A stretch of DNA of 64,000 nucleotides from Nematostella vectensis (lineage: Eukaryota; Cnidaria; Anthozoa; Actiniaria; Edwardsiidae), in assembly GCF_932526225.1 (NCBI RefSeq), contig NC_064038.1:15371575-15435574 (forward strand), read 5' to 3'. Positions 31,394-43,161 of the stretch are shown in pieces. The notes under the pieces are model-generated. The model worked only from the letters and a program-made list of their open reading frames with translations. It was not told where the DNA came from and did not search any database. How positions within the stretch are numbered: position 1 is the stretch's first letter; each line of letters begins with the position of its first letter. The position numbers and the translations under genes were made by a program.

Positions 31394-34300
31394 TTGTAGC
31401 GGAGCCAGCGAGAGCGTAGGCCGCGCGCGATGCTCCATATAGTCCAGTCAATCTATGAAATTTTTAATGGCCCAGGTGGAACTTATTGCAATAGAAATTC
31501 TCTCAGCGGATTTTGAACAAGTGATACAACCTAGTTAACATACTAAAAGTCCCTAAAAATCCCTTTGGTGGAACATCTTTAAATATGTGCTTTGTCCGGA
31601 GTAAAACCACAGGTTACCCGCGTCGTAAAAACGGAAAAAATAAAATACACGTGTCAATCAGTACATTGAAAAGGCGACTGGTCAAAGTTGATTAAAGACA
31701 ATATATTGAAAGACAATATATCGAAACAAAGCAAATTGCCCCTGTTTAATATCTTTTTTCCCAATATTTCTGTATTCCAAAAACTACATAGTACCCGCAC
31801 CGAAATCCCTGAAAAAATTGAAAATACAAGTCTGAATCAGAAAATTTCAGTCATTGCCCAAAAATGATTTAATACACAATTTCAGTATCGAAATAAAGCA
31901 ACTTGCCCATGTTTTATTTCTATTTCAAATATTTTCTCCGCGAATGTATTTCTGCATTCTTCGCACCCGAGTCAGTGACTGAAATTTGTCTAGAAAATAA
32001 ACTTATATGTGACATATGCTCAGTATTTAGCCTATTTAAAAATGTAATACAGCAGAAATCTGGAACATTTTTGTAATTTCTTGAGTTTTACACCAGCCTA
32101 GAGATAGCTACTTACACTTCTAATGAAACTGAACGTCTAGCTCTAGCTCGATTAGTCCAGAATTGTGACAAGTCTGACCACCTTCCAAACGTCGCACTAC
32201 AGTCTAGACCATTCTTCTTGCAGGTTCATCTTCTGGTGCTGTAATCCGATTAGCATTTGTATCGCATTATATTTATCAGCGATCATTGGGGATGGTCCAG
32301 TGCGGACAGACTTGCCTCCAACACACGGATCGCTGCTAGAAATGGTGCGGTGCAAATGCACAAATTGGATTGCATTTCCTTTCTTTGGGCTAGGTGTAAA
32401 GCCTAAAAAAACACACTGATTACTAGATTGGTCTTCAATCACAGGCAGTCAAAGATCCGTGCGATGGACCATGTACAGGGTAAGTCTACGTTGAATACAT
32501 TGGCAAGTAGTGTCTGATAACGGTTCTTCAGGAAATATTTTTAAGCGCGAGTAGGCCAGAGAACGTATTGAACTGAGTTATGTGACATACTAGATTATAT
32601 GGTCTTACAATACGATTGAAATAAGATGCTTAAAACGCAGTTGTTCTGCAAAGAGCCGGAGATAAAGTTAAGCTTCGGTTCAGGTTACGGGTACGATTAT
32701 GATTTACAAAAGTGACAAAAGTTGAACATTCAGGTCGGTCATTTCGAAGTTAAACTAGTTAGTTACACTAAAAAAAAGATTAGGTCTTTCACCTCTCGGT
32801 CGTAGACCAAGGGTAGTAGATCGAGTTTTAGAAGTCGCTCTTTAAAGCACAAGTCTCCGATCTTGGATCTTATAGTCCTGTCGCTTAGTGTTTCAATCTA
32901 TACATAGCGGACAAAAGCACCAAACTTGGCACAAAGTTAGCCAAGAGGATGCTAATTAATATTGAGACCGGTACCCACCGGTACCACTTGAGGATTTCGT
33001 GTAATAACGGAATAAAAATTAGAGAAAAGCGTCCATCACGGGCTTCCTGTGGTGAAATTTAAAATACCTTGTACTTCCAAACCTAAGGAGAAATATCTGA
33101 TTGTTTTATTCTAGTAGGGGAAATATAACGCTATTTGTTAATATTTCAAGATAAAACTCCCTTCGGCTGCATTAAAACGCTTTATCTAAGAGAAAAAGTT
33201 ATCAAGGCTAGACCCAATCCCCCTCACGGTTATCCAAGATGGCGGCTTATATTGGCATAGTATACGCTGTAAGTACCTCATAAAATCGCGTATTTTAGGT
33301 GAAAAAAAGGCTCATACTTTATGTATCAAGGACTTACAATGTCAATAACCTACTAAATATGAACTTTTGTCTTGAGTTTAAATGTATTTCTTCTAAGTCT
33401 GCGATTATCGCAATTTTAGGGTATTTTGACGTTGGCTAAAAAGAGGTTGAGATGGATTTAATAGGGGGCTTTGTAAATGTATGTCAACTAGACAACACAG
33501 AACAACGAGATGCTTTAGATTTGCCTCCTCAATCAAAGTAATTAGTTTGTGAATCTTTTCTTGAGAATATTAAAGGATTCAGATGTTCAGAAGAAACATC
33601 TGTAGAAACTCTTTGTTGCAAATAGCGCAAAATGGCACAGGAATTATCACAAATTTGCGGTATTAATGCTCGAAAGCCTTTAAGAACGAAAAAAGGTGAC
33701 TAGAAGAGGAACTGCGAAAAAAAAACAGTGCTTATTTCTCCCTACGTGTGCATTATAGTGACGAGGTTGAACGTATCACATGCTTTTAACAGGATAGCAA
33801 CCAACCTCCAACAAATCGCCGCAGCAATAAAGGACTATGTTATTAACTTAAAGATGTCTTAATGATGACCTCAGGGATGGAAAAAGCCGTGGAGCATAAG
33901 TAAAAGAAATGTCTCCAGGAAGCGAGAGAGGATGATAAGAGAGTTTAGAGCTTTTGTCAGGCTTATAGAATATAATATATTATGAGAATATATAAGTGGA
34001 AGCTGTTGAAAATGGTACGTACCTTTTTTGTGATGTCCAAGCTCCACAATGCGCATGAGACACGAATGCGAGATTTCGGGAATGAGAAATCCTTTAACCG
34101 ATTTTTACTAAAGGACAGAGTTTTAGAGGCTTTTTCTAAGGCATACCATCAGTGATCGGCGGACCGTTATTGTAATAAAGGGAAAAAAGTCATTCTGAAA
34201 TAAACTGAAAGAGACTTTTCAGAATGATGCGCGTACGCTAGCTTGTGTGCAGGGTACGCTGGGATTTCTTTTCCAAACAGAAGATTTTTCCTTCGACGGT

Positions 34301-35259
34301 GCTATAAATAAGTGTACAAAAACTCTAGTGTCAACGGTACTAGCGTCAACCTTAGGAGGACACGTTTAGGCCCAAACCTGACGTAAGCCAGAATTATTCT
34401 ATGTAAGTTATAAACAATCAGATGGTTTTGAGCGCCATATTCGTAAACGCCAGCCACCACTGCCGATCTATATACTGGACGCTTTGGCCCGTAACTAGCA
34501 TGGGGTAGAGCGAGGCTCTCGCCTCGGAAACAATTGTAATAATTTGATTTTAAAATTAACATAGGGCCGTAAGGGAAAGATAAACAAATGATCCTAGTTG
34601 TCATGGTATATTTTATCAACACATAAAAAGCTATAAAAAGTCTCTCTCATCGGTAGCTGATTTTTTCCTGGTGACAAGCTAGAGCTGCGCTGGTTGAATC
34701 AAAGCTCTGTAACCATTAATATAATGCTTAGACAGCTCATTGAAAGAACATTTCTGGTGAAATTCATGTGCACCACCTATTTTGCTTATTTGATGGACGG
34801 AAATCAGTCATATTATTATTATATTTGTATGTTAGCAAGAGGGATGTAAAAAAGGCCACGCGGAGCCTGGGCTCCAGTAGATTTCCTTCTTCTTCAAATG
34901 TAGCTTTTTATAGCTATTTATACGTTCTTTTGTTCGGAATTCGATAGAGTACAGCTTAAATGATAGAAATCGTTTTCAAATATGTGCATTTTTATCTTTT
35001 TTGGCCTCATGAAAAGGTATAAAAATCTCACCGCAGGGTACCCGCAACACCAGATTTCCAAAAAAAGAAGAATTGCTCTTTATCTATGGATCCGCTAATG
35101 GTACCGGTGGGCACCGGTCTCAAAATTAATTACCATCTCATAGGCTATAATTATACCAAGTTTGGTGCTTTTGTCCGCTGTGTATAGATTGAGCTCTTTT
35201 TGTGCGCTAAGCGACCCGACTATTAGGAGCTCGCCTTTTAACTTTTTCTAATAGTACAT

Positions 35260-35870
35260 TTTAAGTCTTACGCTGCCGTGGGACCAGACTTCAATGGCGA
35301 AACATAGCTACGACTTGACAAGGGACAGGTATAGAGTACGCCTGACCCTGTATCTGTAATTAGGACACATGTCCTCTTGAGCAGACCAAGCATTCTGTTG
35401 GCCTTGGACACCACATATAGAATGTGGGTGTCCTATGTGAGATTGCTCGATATTGTGCCCCCAAGATCTTTTTCAATGTTGATGCGCTGAAGACCTTTTG
35501 CGCCAAGCTGATAGTCCACCAGTGTGGGCGATTTCTTCCGTTAGACTGTAAAGACTAAATTAACACTTGGTAGCGTTAAACTTTATTTTTGTTTTGTGGC
35601 TCCACTTGCTAGAATTGTCAGGTCATCCTGAAGAGCTTCACAGTCCTTTATCGAAGAGATTCTTCGGTACAGCTTTGTGTCGTCTGAGTATATAGCGGTG
35701 TGCCTTTGTCTGTGGCGTCTGGTAGATCGTTGATGTAGGTTCTAAATAGAAGGGGCCTATTAGGCTTCCTTAGGGACCCCGGAAGTCACTGGGAGGTGAC
35801 GAGAAGCCATACCTTCTATAACAACCCTAGCTACTGAGTTGCTGTCACATGTAAGTTTGTTTTCTAAAGA
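35260..35870 (-). pseudogene. LINE (CR1-like) RT C-terminal fragment
   Basis: The minus strand reads YSDDTKLYRRISSIKDCEAL, a YxDD catalytic motif variant, then GAKGLQRINIEKDLGG and HILYVVSKANRMLGLLKRTC, the usual post-palm region of CR1-like LINEs. Stops are present. It interrupts the right arm of the surrounding inverted repeat, so it is younger than that arm. Confidence 0.75.
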
Positions 35871-36334
35871 AATTTCAGTAACTGACGCCAGAATGCAGAA
35901 ATACATTTGTGGAGAAAACGATTTTTTCCAATGACCTTTGTAATTTTCTGATTCAGGCTTGAATTTTCAAATTTGTTAAGTGTTTTCGCGGGTACCCTGT
36001 GGTTTTTTGGATTACAGCAATATTGGAAAGATATAAAACAGCGGCAATTTGCTTTGTTTCGATATCCAAACTGGGTATTAAATTAACTTTGACCAATGGG
36101 TTTTTAAATGTACTGATTTTGAAGTGTTTTTTTTTATTTTTTTTTCCGTTTTACCGACGCGGGTCCCCTTTTATTTTGCCCTGAAATGGAAAAATCACAA
36201 ATTTCAGGATGTTCCACCAAAGGGATTTTTGGGGACTTTTAGTATGTTAACTAGGTTGTATCACTTGTTCAAAATCCGTTAAGAGAAATTATAATGCAAT
36301 TAGTTCCACCTGAAACCACAGATTGACTGGACTA

Positions 36335-36690
36335 ATAGGTATAGAAATATGGTATAGCTATGCGACTTGGTTTTTGTTGTCATTGTGCGGGAACCCTGTG
36401 GTGTCACACGCCAAGTCATCCGCGCAACTCCCAGGCCCTACTCGGTGTTTTATGTGTTTTTAACCGCCTCTATTTAGTGCTTGAAAGTAGTTCGTATGTT
36501 CACAGAAAAAAAAGGCAGCTTGAAAATAGTATTTAATGAGAAAATATGCGGATTCAAATGGGCTAAAGTCTTTGAGGAACCGTTTTGTCTGAAGTACGAG
36601 CCGATAGTAAAATCCCGAGTGTTCGTCAATCCCGCCAGTCGCGGCAGCAAAAAGAGGACTAGGAGAGGATCTACACTACCATTCTACTAA
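36335..36690 (+). repeat. Dispersed repeat family copy B
   Basis: Closely related to 2420-2760 (shared tatagaaatatggtatagct, ccctgtggtgtcacac, cgtatgttcacagaaaa and gagccgatagtaaaatc). It forms the outer flank of the large inverted-repeat element. Confidence 0.8.
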
Positions 36691-36699
36691 TATTCATTC

Positions 36700-37570
36700 A
36701 CGTCACGTCTATATCTATGTAAGGAGACCCTGAGAAGTAAGGGCCTTTGGATATTGATGTCTGTTTTCATCTATAAAAACCATTCACTTGTGCCAACCAG
36801 TGTCTTGCTAGCAGAAAGTCGACATGTTCGCAGTTTACAACCATAAAGCGAACACAACTAAGGGCGACAAACAAAAAAGTGACAAAAAAAAACATTGCCA
36901 TGGTGAGTTTTAGACGACTATTTGTATTGAGGATATGACTCAATTATTTTTCTTTTATTGTTGTGCTTTTGTAATGCTCGTTTGTTGGTGTTTTAAAAAC
37001 ACCGTACCAGCTTTAGTCATCCTTTAATATTCTTCGTTCTCTCTACTTACACTTTTATTGACTGCGTTGACATATTTAATAAAGGCTGAAAAATACCATC
37101 CCGCCATATATTGCTAAAGTAGAACTTTATTGTATTTATATTCTGTGTATTTAGTCTTTTGGAAGATACAGCGACTCTTTCAACATTACCATAACTACAT
37201 TAACTTTACAATTACAAGAAAAATTCTCATCAAAAATAAATAAACAAAATGCAACCCCTATTACCTATATCATTTTGCTTAAGCTTATATCGTCTGTATT
37301 TTGCATACCATCTAATGTGTTTATTTATTTTTATTCAAATAGTTGTGGAAAATTACTAAGGTTATAAATAGCATGATGAAAATATTGTTTTGAAAGAAAA
37401 AAAGACTTAATATTTTCTACTTTTATTTAGGTAAAACCAACCAAGGACTACCTGAGGGCCATGATTGATGCTGAGAGGCATGAGAGTAGGCAAATTTCTT
37501 AAAGATAATTATAGTAGGGGATTTCTTACTTTGATAAAGCAATATAAGTGTTATATGTTTTTTCTATAAA
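36700..37570. other. Intron sequence without recognised feature
   Basis: AT-rich intronic DNA. I see no exon or repeat family. Confidence 0.35.
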
Positions 37571-37572
37571 CC

Positions 37573-38880
37573 TAAAGATAATGAGGAAAAGGGGAAATGT
37601 TAGGAAAGTGCTCAATCAAATTGTTGCATTCTCATAATTTTTAATCAAAGATTTTGTCCCATTTCAGCCTTTATTCTCTCTTTGTTTACTTTTTTTGTAC
37701 CCACTTTTATATTATCTACTGCTTCAACCAAATGAATTTAAATAGATAAGCTGGGTTTGAAATTAGACATTTTCATTTAGCACTTTTCTGTAATATAAGA
37801 GAATAAGTTTAGAATTTGCTTTCCAAGTCAATTTGTACTCCACCATTGCATTTAATTTTGGAGTAGCATTAGCATGCGTGGATCCAGGGTTTCTATAAAA
37901 CAGCAGGTCATCTTGCTAAAGGGTGGGTGCACCAATATGTAATGCATGACTGGAGGTATATTTGTGGGTTTTAATTTTCTTGGTGATAGAGTATCACCAT
38001 TTAGTGATAGATGAAACTTCCATATGGCATCTGAAATGTATACTTATATCATTCTATCTTTCGAATGCTGTTTCATCCATTATGTTTCTGTGCAAGGGCA
38101 AAGCTGGTCAGAATGTAGCTTTGATACAAGTGTACATTAATGGGACTTCTATAAAGGGAAGGTTTTTTTTTTTTATTAGAGCACGGTACTTAAATTATAT
38201 AAATATAACAACAAACTTGTGCTTTTTCAATAATAAATCTGTAAATAAAATAGTTTTATATCAAACTTAAGGTAATAGGGAAAGGGAAAAAATGTTAGGA
38301 AAGTGGTCAGTTAAGCTATTAAATTGCATTATTGTTTTATATATTTTTAAAGTAGTCACATTTTTTTTTCAAATAGAGTCACAATTCTCTCTTTTTCCAC
38401 TCACGATTGACTTTTTGTTTTTTTGTTTTTTTTATTCCTCTCTACTCCGAACAAAGGTCAATGAACATGGTTTGGTTTGAAATTAGAAATTGGAATTAAT
38501 TTTCAGTAATTTAAGGATTTGCATCCATTGCATTCATTTTTTAGTAGCCAGTATGGGTGGATCTAGGAATTATAAAAACAACAGGCCAAAGGATGGGTGC
38601 ACCAATATGTTGTGCATGACAGGGGGTATATTTGTGAAACCTAATTTCAACACATTCTTCTGAATAATCAGCTCTGGTAAATGAAAACTGAATTATGGCC
38701 TCTAAATCTTTGGAATGCTGTTACATCCTTGATATATTCAAGATCAAATCCTTGATATACACAAGGTCAAAGCTTGTTAGAATGCTGCTTTGATAAAAAA
38801 AAACATACATATTGGAACTTAGTTGAAATAAGAATTGACCACTAGACTCTTGAAAAATATTTTCTGTTAACTAAGACACC
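37573..38880. repeat. Diverged tandem duplication, two ~650-700-bp units
   Basis: Unit 1 begins near aggaaaaggggaaatgttag (37581) and unit 2 near agggaaagggaaaaaatgtt (38277). Both then contain a Phe/Ser-rich T tract, then tgggtgcaccaatatgt (37925/38596), then ggtatatttgtg (37954/38625), then aaagctggtcagaatg or aaagcttgttagaatg (38099/38767). Divergence is considerable. Confidence 0.75.
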
Positions 38881-39332
38881 TTGAACTTTTACAGTTTTTT
38901 TCCACACCAAGGTTTAGCATATGTTATCTTTCCTACTGCATATTTAATATTATTGAAGGAGTGCTTTCTTGGTCTATTTGGAGGTGCCAATATTATTTAT
39001 AATTACATGGCAGACAACCCCTTAAACTACATCTATCAGTCAACACAAAAAGATGTTAAATGCTGGCTCCGCTTTTAGGCAGTGCCTAAATCTATATATT
39101 ACTCATTTCACAAATTGAGATCTTTTATTTAGTTCTAAGCTTAATGGCCTATTTTAAAAAAGGCTAGGCTAACTGTGCATTCGATGCCTTTGACACGATC
39201 GATAAAGTGGAATCTGCGGCTTTATTTATTAATCTATCAAATGGCTTTTTGTATGGCTAGCAGCATGCTAAACGTTCCCTTCCTGTCCTTTCCCGGCAAT
39301 TATAACCCCTCATACAGTTGTTTTTCTAACAG

Positions 39333-39474
39333 GAATTCCCTGGTAACAGTGATTCTTTTCGCGTTGTACATAATGACGTGAATCCACCAATCATAGGGTG
39401 GTACGTCAGACTCCACCCGGTCAAGTGGCACATTCACCCCGCCATGCGCGTGGAGATGTATGGCTGCCTATCAG
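39333..39474 (+). CDS. Host exon: F5/8 type C domain 2, end
   Basis: Acceptor TTCTAACAG at 39332 and donor GTATAT at 39475. Encodes GWYVRLHPVKWHIHPAMRVE and MYGC, the closing F5/8C strands. It enters in phase 0 to match 30540 and exits in phase 1. Confidence 0.9.
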
Positions 39475-39701
39475 GTATATACACATATTTAACTTCACGT
39501 CCGGTCACAAATAGCCGTCGAGATGTTTGGCTACTGAGCAGGTAACGTGAGACATAAGTCACTTCCGGTATATAGAGATACATGTCTGCCCAGCAGGTGA
39601 AAAGCTGCATGCTGTGATGCCACATCCAGTCCGGCAAATCCGGTCATGTGAGTCAAATTTCTCATCATTTGATATCATATTGAAAGAATTATATATTTCA
39701 G

Positions 39702-40109
39702 TTCCCAAAGGAATCAGGGCAATAGAAAATCTTGGCTGCTTTAAAAGCAAAGGCCCAAACACCACCCTCCCCTCCCTTGAAAACATCGACCCTGCCCTTC
39801 AGTGGATTTACCAACAGCGAGCTGGCGCCATTTTGAGCTGCGCAGACGCTGCGTTCCGTCGCGGTTACGAAGTCTTTGGAATCCAAAATGGCGGCAAGTG
39901 TGTGGCGGGAGGCATGTCTGACTATGGCGGGAATGGTGGCTCTCTTGAGTGTGTCGATAATGGGCGCGGTGCTAATGGTGCTAACGAAGTGTATAGAATC
40001 GACAGGGAGTGTGCTTGGGGTCACGAGCTGTGCACGTGGACATCGAAGGGCGGTAACAGCACTTGGGTGTTTGCTAATGTGACGGATATGAGCGACGCTC
40101 CAAAAGGGG
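39702..40109 (+). CDS. Host exon: WSC-like cysteine-rich domain
   Basis: Acceptor ATATTTCAG at 39701 and donor GTAAGT at 40110; 408 bp, phase 1 to phase 1, a whole module in one exon. It contains LGCFKSKG, a CADAAFRRGYEVFGIQNGGK stretch, then C..G...Y.....C and NEVYRI. This spacing resembles WSC domains (glycan-binding, extracellular). The following Cys pair (CAWGHELC) may be a linker of the next domain. WSC is my best match; another small Cys-rich fold is possible. Confidence 0.72.
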
Positions 40110-40416
40110 GTAAGTAAGAGAAAAATGAGAAAATAATGCTGTCGTCGTCAAGAAACATTATACATCTATTGTGTTTTGGAAACTTTTGTTTTTCTACCGC
40201 CATATTTAGTCCGCTCTTTATTGCTTTAGAGCAAAGTCGATAATTTCTACATAAAATTATAGGAATTAATATTTTAACGATTCTTGTGGCTGCCATCTTG
40301 AAGGCCCAAAACCCGTTTAGAGCATCACAGGTTTCCCGCGCGCTTGCCTCATGTTATTTTTAGTAAAACGACAGATGGATATGAAGGCGCTTAGAGATTA
40401 TCTCGTTCTATTTTAG

Positions 40417-40633
40417 GCGACGATAATGGCGTAGAAACAGTAATTTTATCCAGCCAAAAACAGTTCCATACCCAACTGCCAATCAACATGGCTACAGCGA
40501 TCACTTTGTGTTACTGGGTCATGTGTAACACTTCGCGTCTTGAGGTTGCCATGGAAACACATGACGGCAATACTGTGATAGGCTTTACCCAGAGACACTG
40601 CGCACTTCAGCTCAAAGTTCTTGGAAATACGAT
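40417..40633 (+). CDS. Host exon: pentraxin/LamG domain, N-terminal part
   Basis: Acceptor TCTATTTTAG at 40416 and donor GTAAGT at 40634; phase 1 in, phase 2 out. Encodes MATAITLCYWVMCNTSR and HDGNTVIGFTQRHCALQLKV, like the first sheet of pentraxin domains (the ...T.C.WV......Y signature). Confidence 0.8.
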
Positions 40634-41010
40634 GTAAGTACAATTATTCGATCTCGTCTCTCCAACAAGATTAGTCCTTATTGATCAACCTAATCCTACG
40701 TTTGATTTAATTTCTTCTATCACTCTCTGGCACTTCAGATTAATGATTATATACTGTTGTTTTTGACGAATATAGTGCTTTTAGTGATTGTGTTTTTTGT
40801 TTGTGTTTAGTTTCGTATATTATAGTAAACAGTAGGCTATATGGGACCCCGAGTCCGTAAAACACCCCTCTTAATGCAATTATAGTCTTTACTTTAGGTT
40901 TTATTATAGTATGATAAAGGTCTAGAAATAAAATTTAAATGGATGAATGAATAGATGAATAAATCTGATTGCTGGTTTTACTTTTGCATCTTATCTCTAG
41001 TCTTTCTATT
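40634..41010. other. Intron sequence, no recognised feature
   Basis: AT-rich intron leading to the minisatellite. Nothing else is seen. Confidence 0.4.
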
Positions 41011-41012
41011 CA

Positions 41013-41540
41013 TAGCACCTAGTAATTCTACAGCTTGTCTGTAGTCTTTCTATTCATACCACCTAGTCATTATACAGCTTAATGTCTGTAGTCTTTTTAT
41101 TCAAACCACCTAGTCATTCTACAGCCTGTCTGTAGTCTTTCTATTCATACAACCTAGTTATTCTACAGCTTGTCTGTAGTCTTTCTATTCATACCACCTA
41201 GTCATTATACAGCCTGTCTGTAGTCTTTTTATTCAAACCACCTAGTCATTCTACAGTCTGTCTGTAGTCTTTCTATTCATACAACCTAGTTATTCTACAG
41301 CTTGTCTGTAGTCTTTCTAGTCATACCACCTAGTCATTCTACAGCCTGTCTGTAGTCTTTTCATACCACCTAGTCATTCTACAGCCTGTCTGTAGTCTTT
41401 TTATACATACCACCGAGTCATTCTACAGCCTGTCTGTAGTCTTTTTATTCATACCACCTAGTCATTCTACAGCCTGTCTGTAGTCTTTCTATTCATACCA
41501 CCTAGTCATTCTACAGCCTGTCTGTAGTCTTTGTAGTCAG
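41013..41540. repeat. 44-bp minisatellite, about 12 units
   Basis: Unit TAGTCTTTCTATTCATACCA plus cctagtcattctacagcctgtctg (44 bp). Variants shorten to about 36-37 bp in two units near 41345-41400. Confidence 0.95.
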
Positions 41541-41643
41541 ACCATACTTACAAAACGTTTAAAAAGCTCATACTTGAGCGATCCCTCTTATACCAACTAT
41601 GCAATAAGGTGGAATGATAGATGCGTTAGAACAGTTATTTTAG

Positions 41644-41810
41644 GCAGTCGTTTGATTTTTATGGCAGCTCCTACGATAACTGTGTTTGCAATAAAATATG
41701 GCGTCACGTGTGTGTCACGTGGAAGTCACATGCCGGAGTCTGGGAGATTTATCTTGATGGGCAGGTCATCGGTTTTGGTCGCTGGCTCAGTGCACGCTTA
41801 ACATTACCAG
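41644..41810 (+). CDS. Host exon: pentraxin/LamG domain, middle
   Basis: Acceptor TTATTTTAG at 41643 and donor GTATGG at 41811; the first base completes a phase-2 codon. Encodes KIWRHVCVTWKSHAGVWEIY followed by LDGQ, the pentraxin signature (W.H.C.TW....G.W..Y.DG). Confidence 0.93.
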
Positions 41811-42396
41811 GTATGGCAATATCTATCAAAATCAAAATACGCGACGGGGTAAAAGGTAACAATAGAATCCAATAGATCAGGTTATAAGTCCAAACATAAC
41901 CTGAGTATCAGGCATCAGCGAAAGAAACGTAACAGAGGCGCTTGAATGGGACAGAAGCGCGTGTAGATCTGGGCGCAAACCAGCCAGTTTTGAGAAGGTT
42001 GTGTGACAATTAAACCCGTATGCAGGTGGCGCGTACAACCGAAGCAGAGATATGAAGAGGTATAGGAAGTGTTCTCGGATCTAAAAGTTCCTATAATATA
42101 TACAGGAACACAGTATAAAGTGTCGATCACATCAAGCAAACGATGAGATGAGAGATGATTAGAGTCGATGAGAGCTACACTCTTTCTAGCTCTTACAGGG
42201 TTGCCATCTAAACAGTCTTTGGTAGTGGTCACGTTTTTATCCAAGAATCAACATAGTAAATTATTTCAGCGTAGTCAAGAACTCTTACCAACTCTCGTCT
42301 CCGTTAAATCGATGACGCCATATTAAATAGAGGGAGGTCTCCATTTATTAACTATTCATTACCAATGAGGCTTAACTTATCGCAACCTTTGACCAG
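41811..42396. other. Intron sequence
   Basis: No repeat or gene is recognised between the two pentraxin exons. Confidence 0.4.
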
Positions 42397-42621
42397 ACAC
42401 AACGCACTTCTCCATATTCCATGATGCATTCAACTCGTCCTCGCCCACGAAACTGACCGGCCTGTCCGCATGGGGTCACGTGATCGTACCTGAAGAAATA
42501 ATGCGTATGTCCTATGGGTGTGGTGACGTCAAGGGAGACATTATGAACTGGGGGAGTCTCTTTAAGCTTATGAGAGGATCGTATCGGACAGAGAGACAAG
42601 CTGATTGTAGGATCGCAAAAG
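42397..42621 (+). CDS. Host exon: pentraxin/LamG domain, C-terminal part
   Basis: Acceptor TTTGACCAG at 42396 and donor GTATAA at 42622; phase 1 both sides. Encodes LTGLSAWGHVIVPEEIMRMS and YGCGDVKGDIMNWGSL, the C-terminal pentraxin pattern (L...N.W...L....I..L...C....G....W). The expected GG.LV.GQ..D strand is poorly conserved or missing. The donor lies at the edge of an inverted-repeat insertion. Confidence 0.88.
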
Positions 42622-42622
42622 G

Positions 42623-43161
42623 TATAAACACAGGCTTCCCACCCGCGTCAATGAAGGATTTCAAAAGCATACAAATTCACGCAAATAAAAATCTATGAGT
42701 TATATCTCCATGCTCTAATTCATGAAATAAACTTAGCGTAGGGTTACGCTGTGTATGCAAATTACATTGCAAGGATGCCATTTGACCAGCTGCTATGTCC
42801 CGATCATCGACGGAAAGCTAAGCGGATTGCTTTAAAAATCGATTTGGGGATAGTTGCAACCCTTTCCCATCCTTTATCGGTGTCAGTGTTTTCGTAGTGG
42901 TTAAAATCCGGTAAAAAATCGCGCTGAAGCCGAGGTAGTAAGAATTAAATAGCCAGTCTTCTATCATTAACATACTTATATCGACACAAAATACGAGACA
43001 AACTTATATCGCTCTAAACTCAAAACAGACGAATACATTTACAACCCAGCTATGTTTATTTCATGAATTAGCGCATGGAGATATAACTCATAGATTTTTA
43101 TTCGCGTGAATTCGTATGCCTTTGAGATCCTTCATTGAAGCGGGTGGAAGCCTGTGGTATA
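42623..43161. mobile_element. ~530-bp inverted-repeat element (MITE-like)
   Basis: Arms of about 100 bp: 42629-42729 and 43057-43157 are inverted copies (shared acaggcttcc, caatgaaggat, gaattcacgc-type, aaatctatgagttatatctc and atttcatgaatta). Both outer ends are bordered by TATA. The interior is non-coding. It lies immediately after a host exon, whose GT donor sits at its left border. Confidence 0.85.

Larger units (their letters stand above)
31394..36690. mobile_element. Large imperfect inverted-repeat element (~5.3 kb)
   Basis: The left arm (about 31444-33010) is repeated in inverted order on the right (about 35097-36340). Matching landmarks: ccaaagggatttttggggac-type block (31555/36220), gggtccc/ttttacgacgcgg block (31620/36160), gaatgcagaaatacatt block (31960/35895), accaagtttggtgcttttgt block (32918/35160) and ggtaccggtgggcaccggtc block (32970/35097). 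The outer flanks belong to the same dispersed family as 2384-2800. No transposase is seen, so it is either a non-autonomous foldback element or two copies of one family in opposite orientation. A LINE fragment lies inside the right arm. Confidence 0.75.

Noticed and set aside
41013-41540. Repeat-spacer array resembling CRISPR
   Set aside because: The whole 44-bp unit repeats with no variable spacer; it is a minisatellite.
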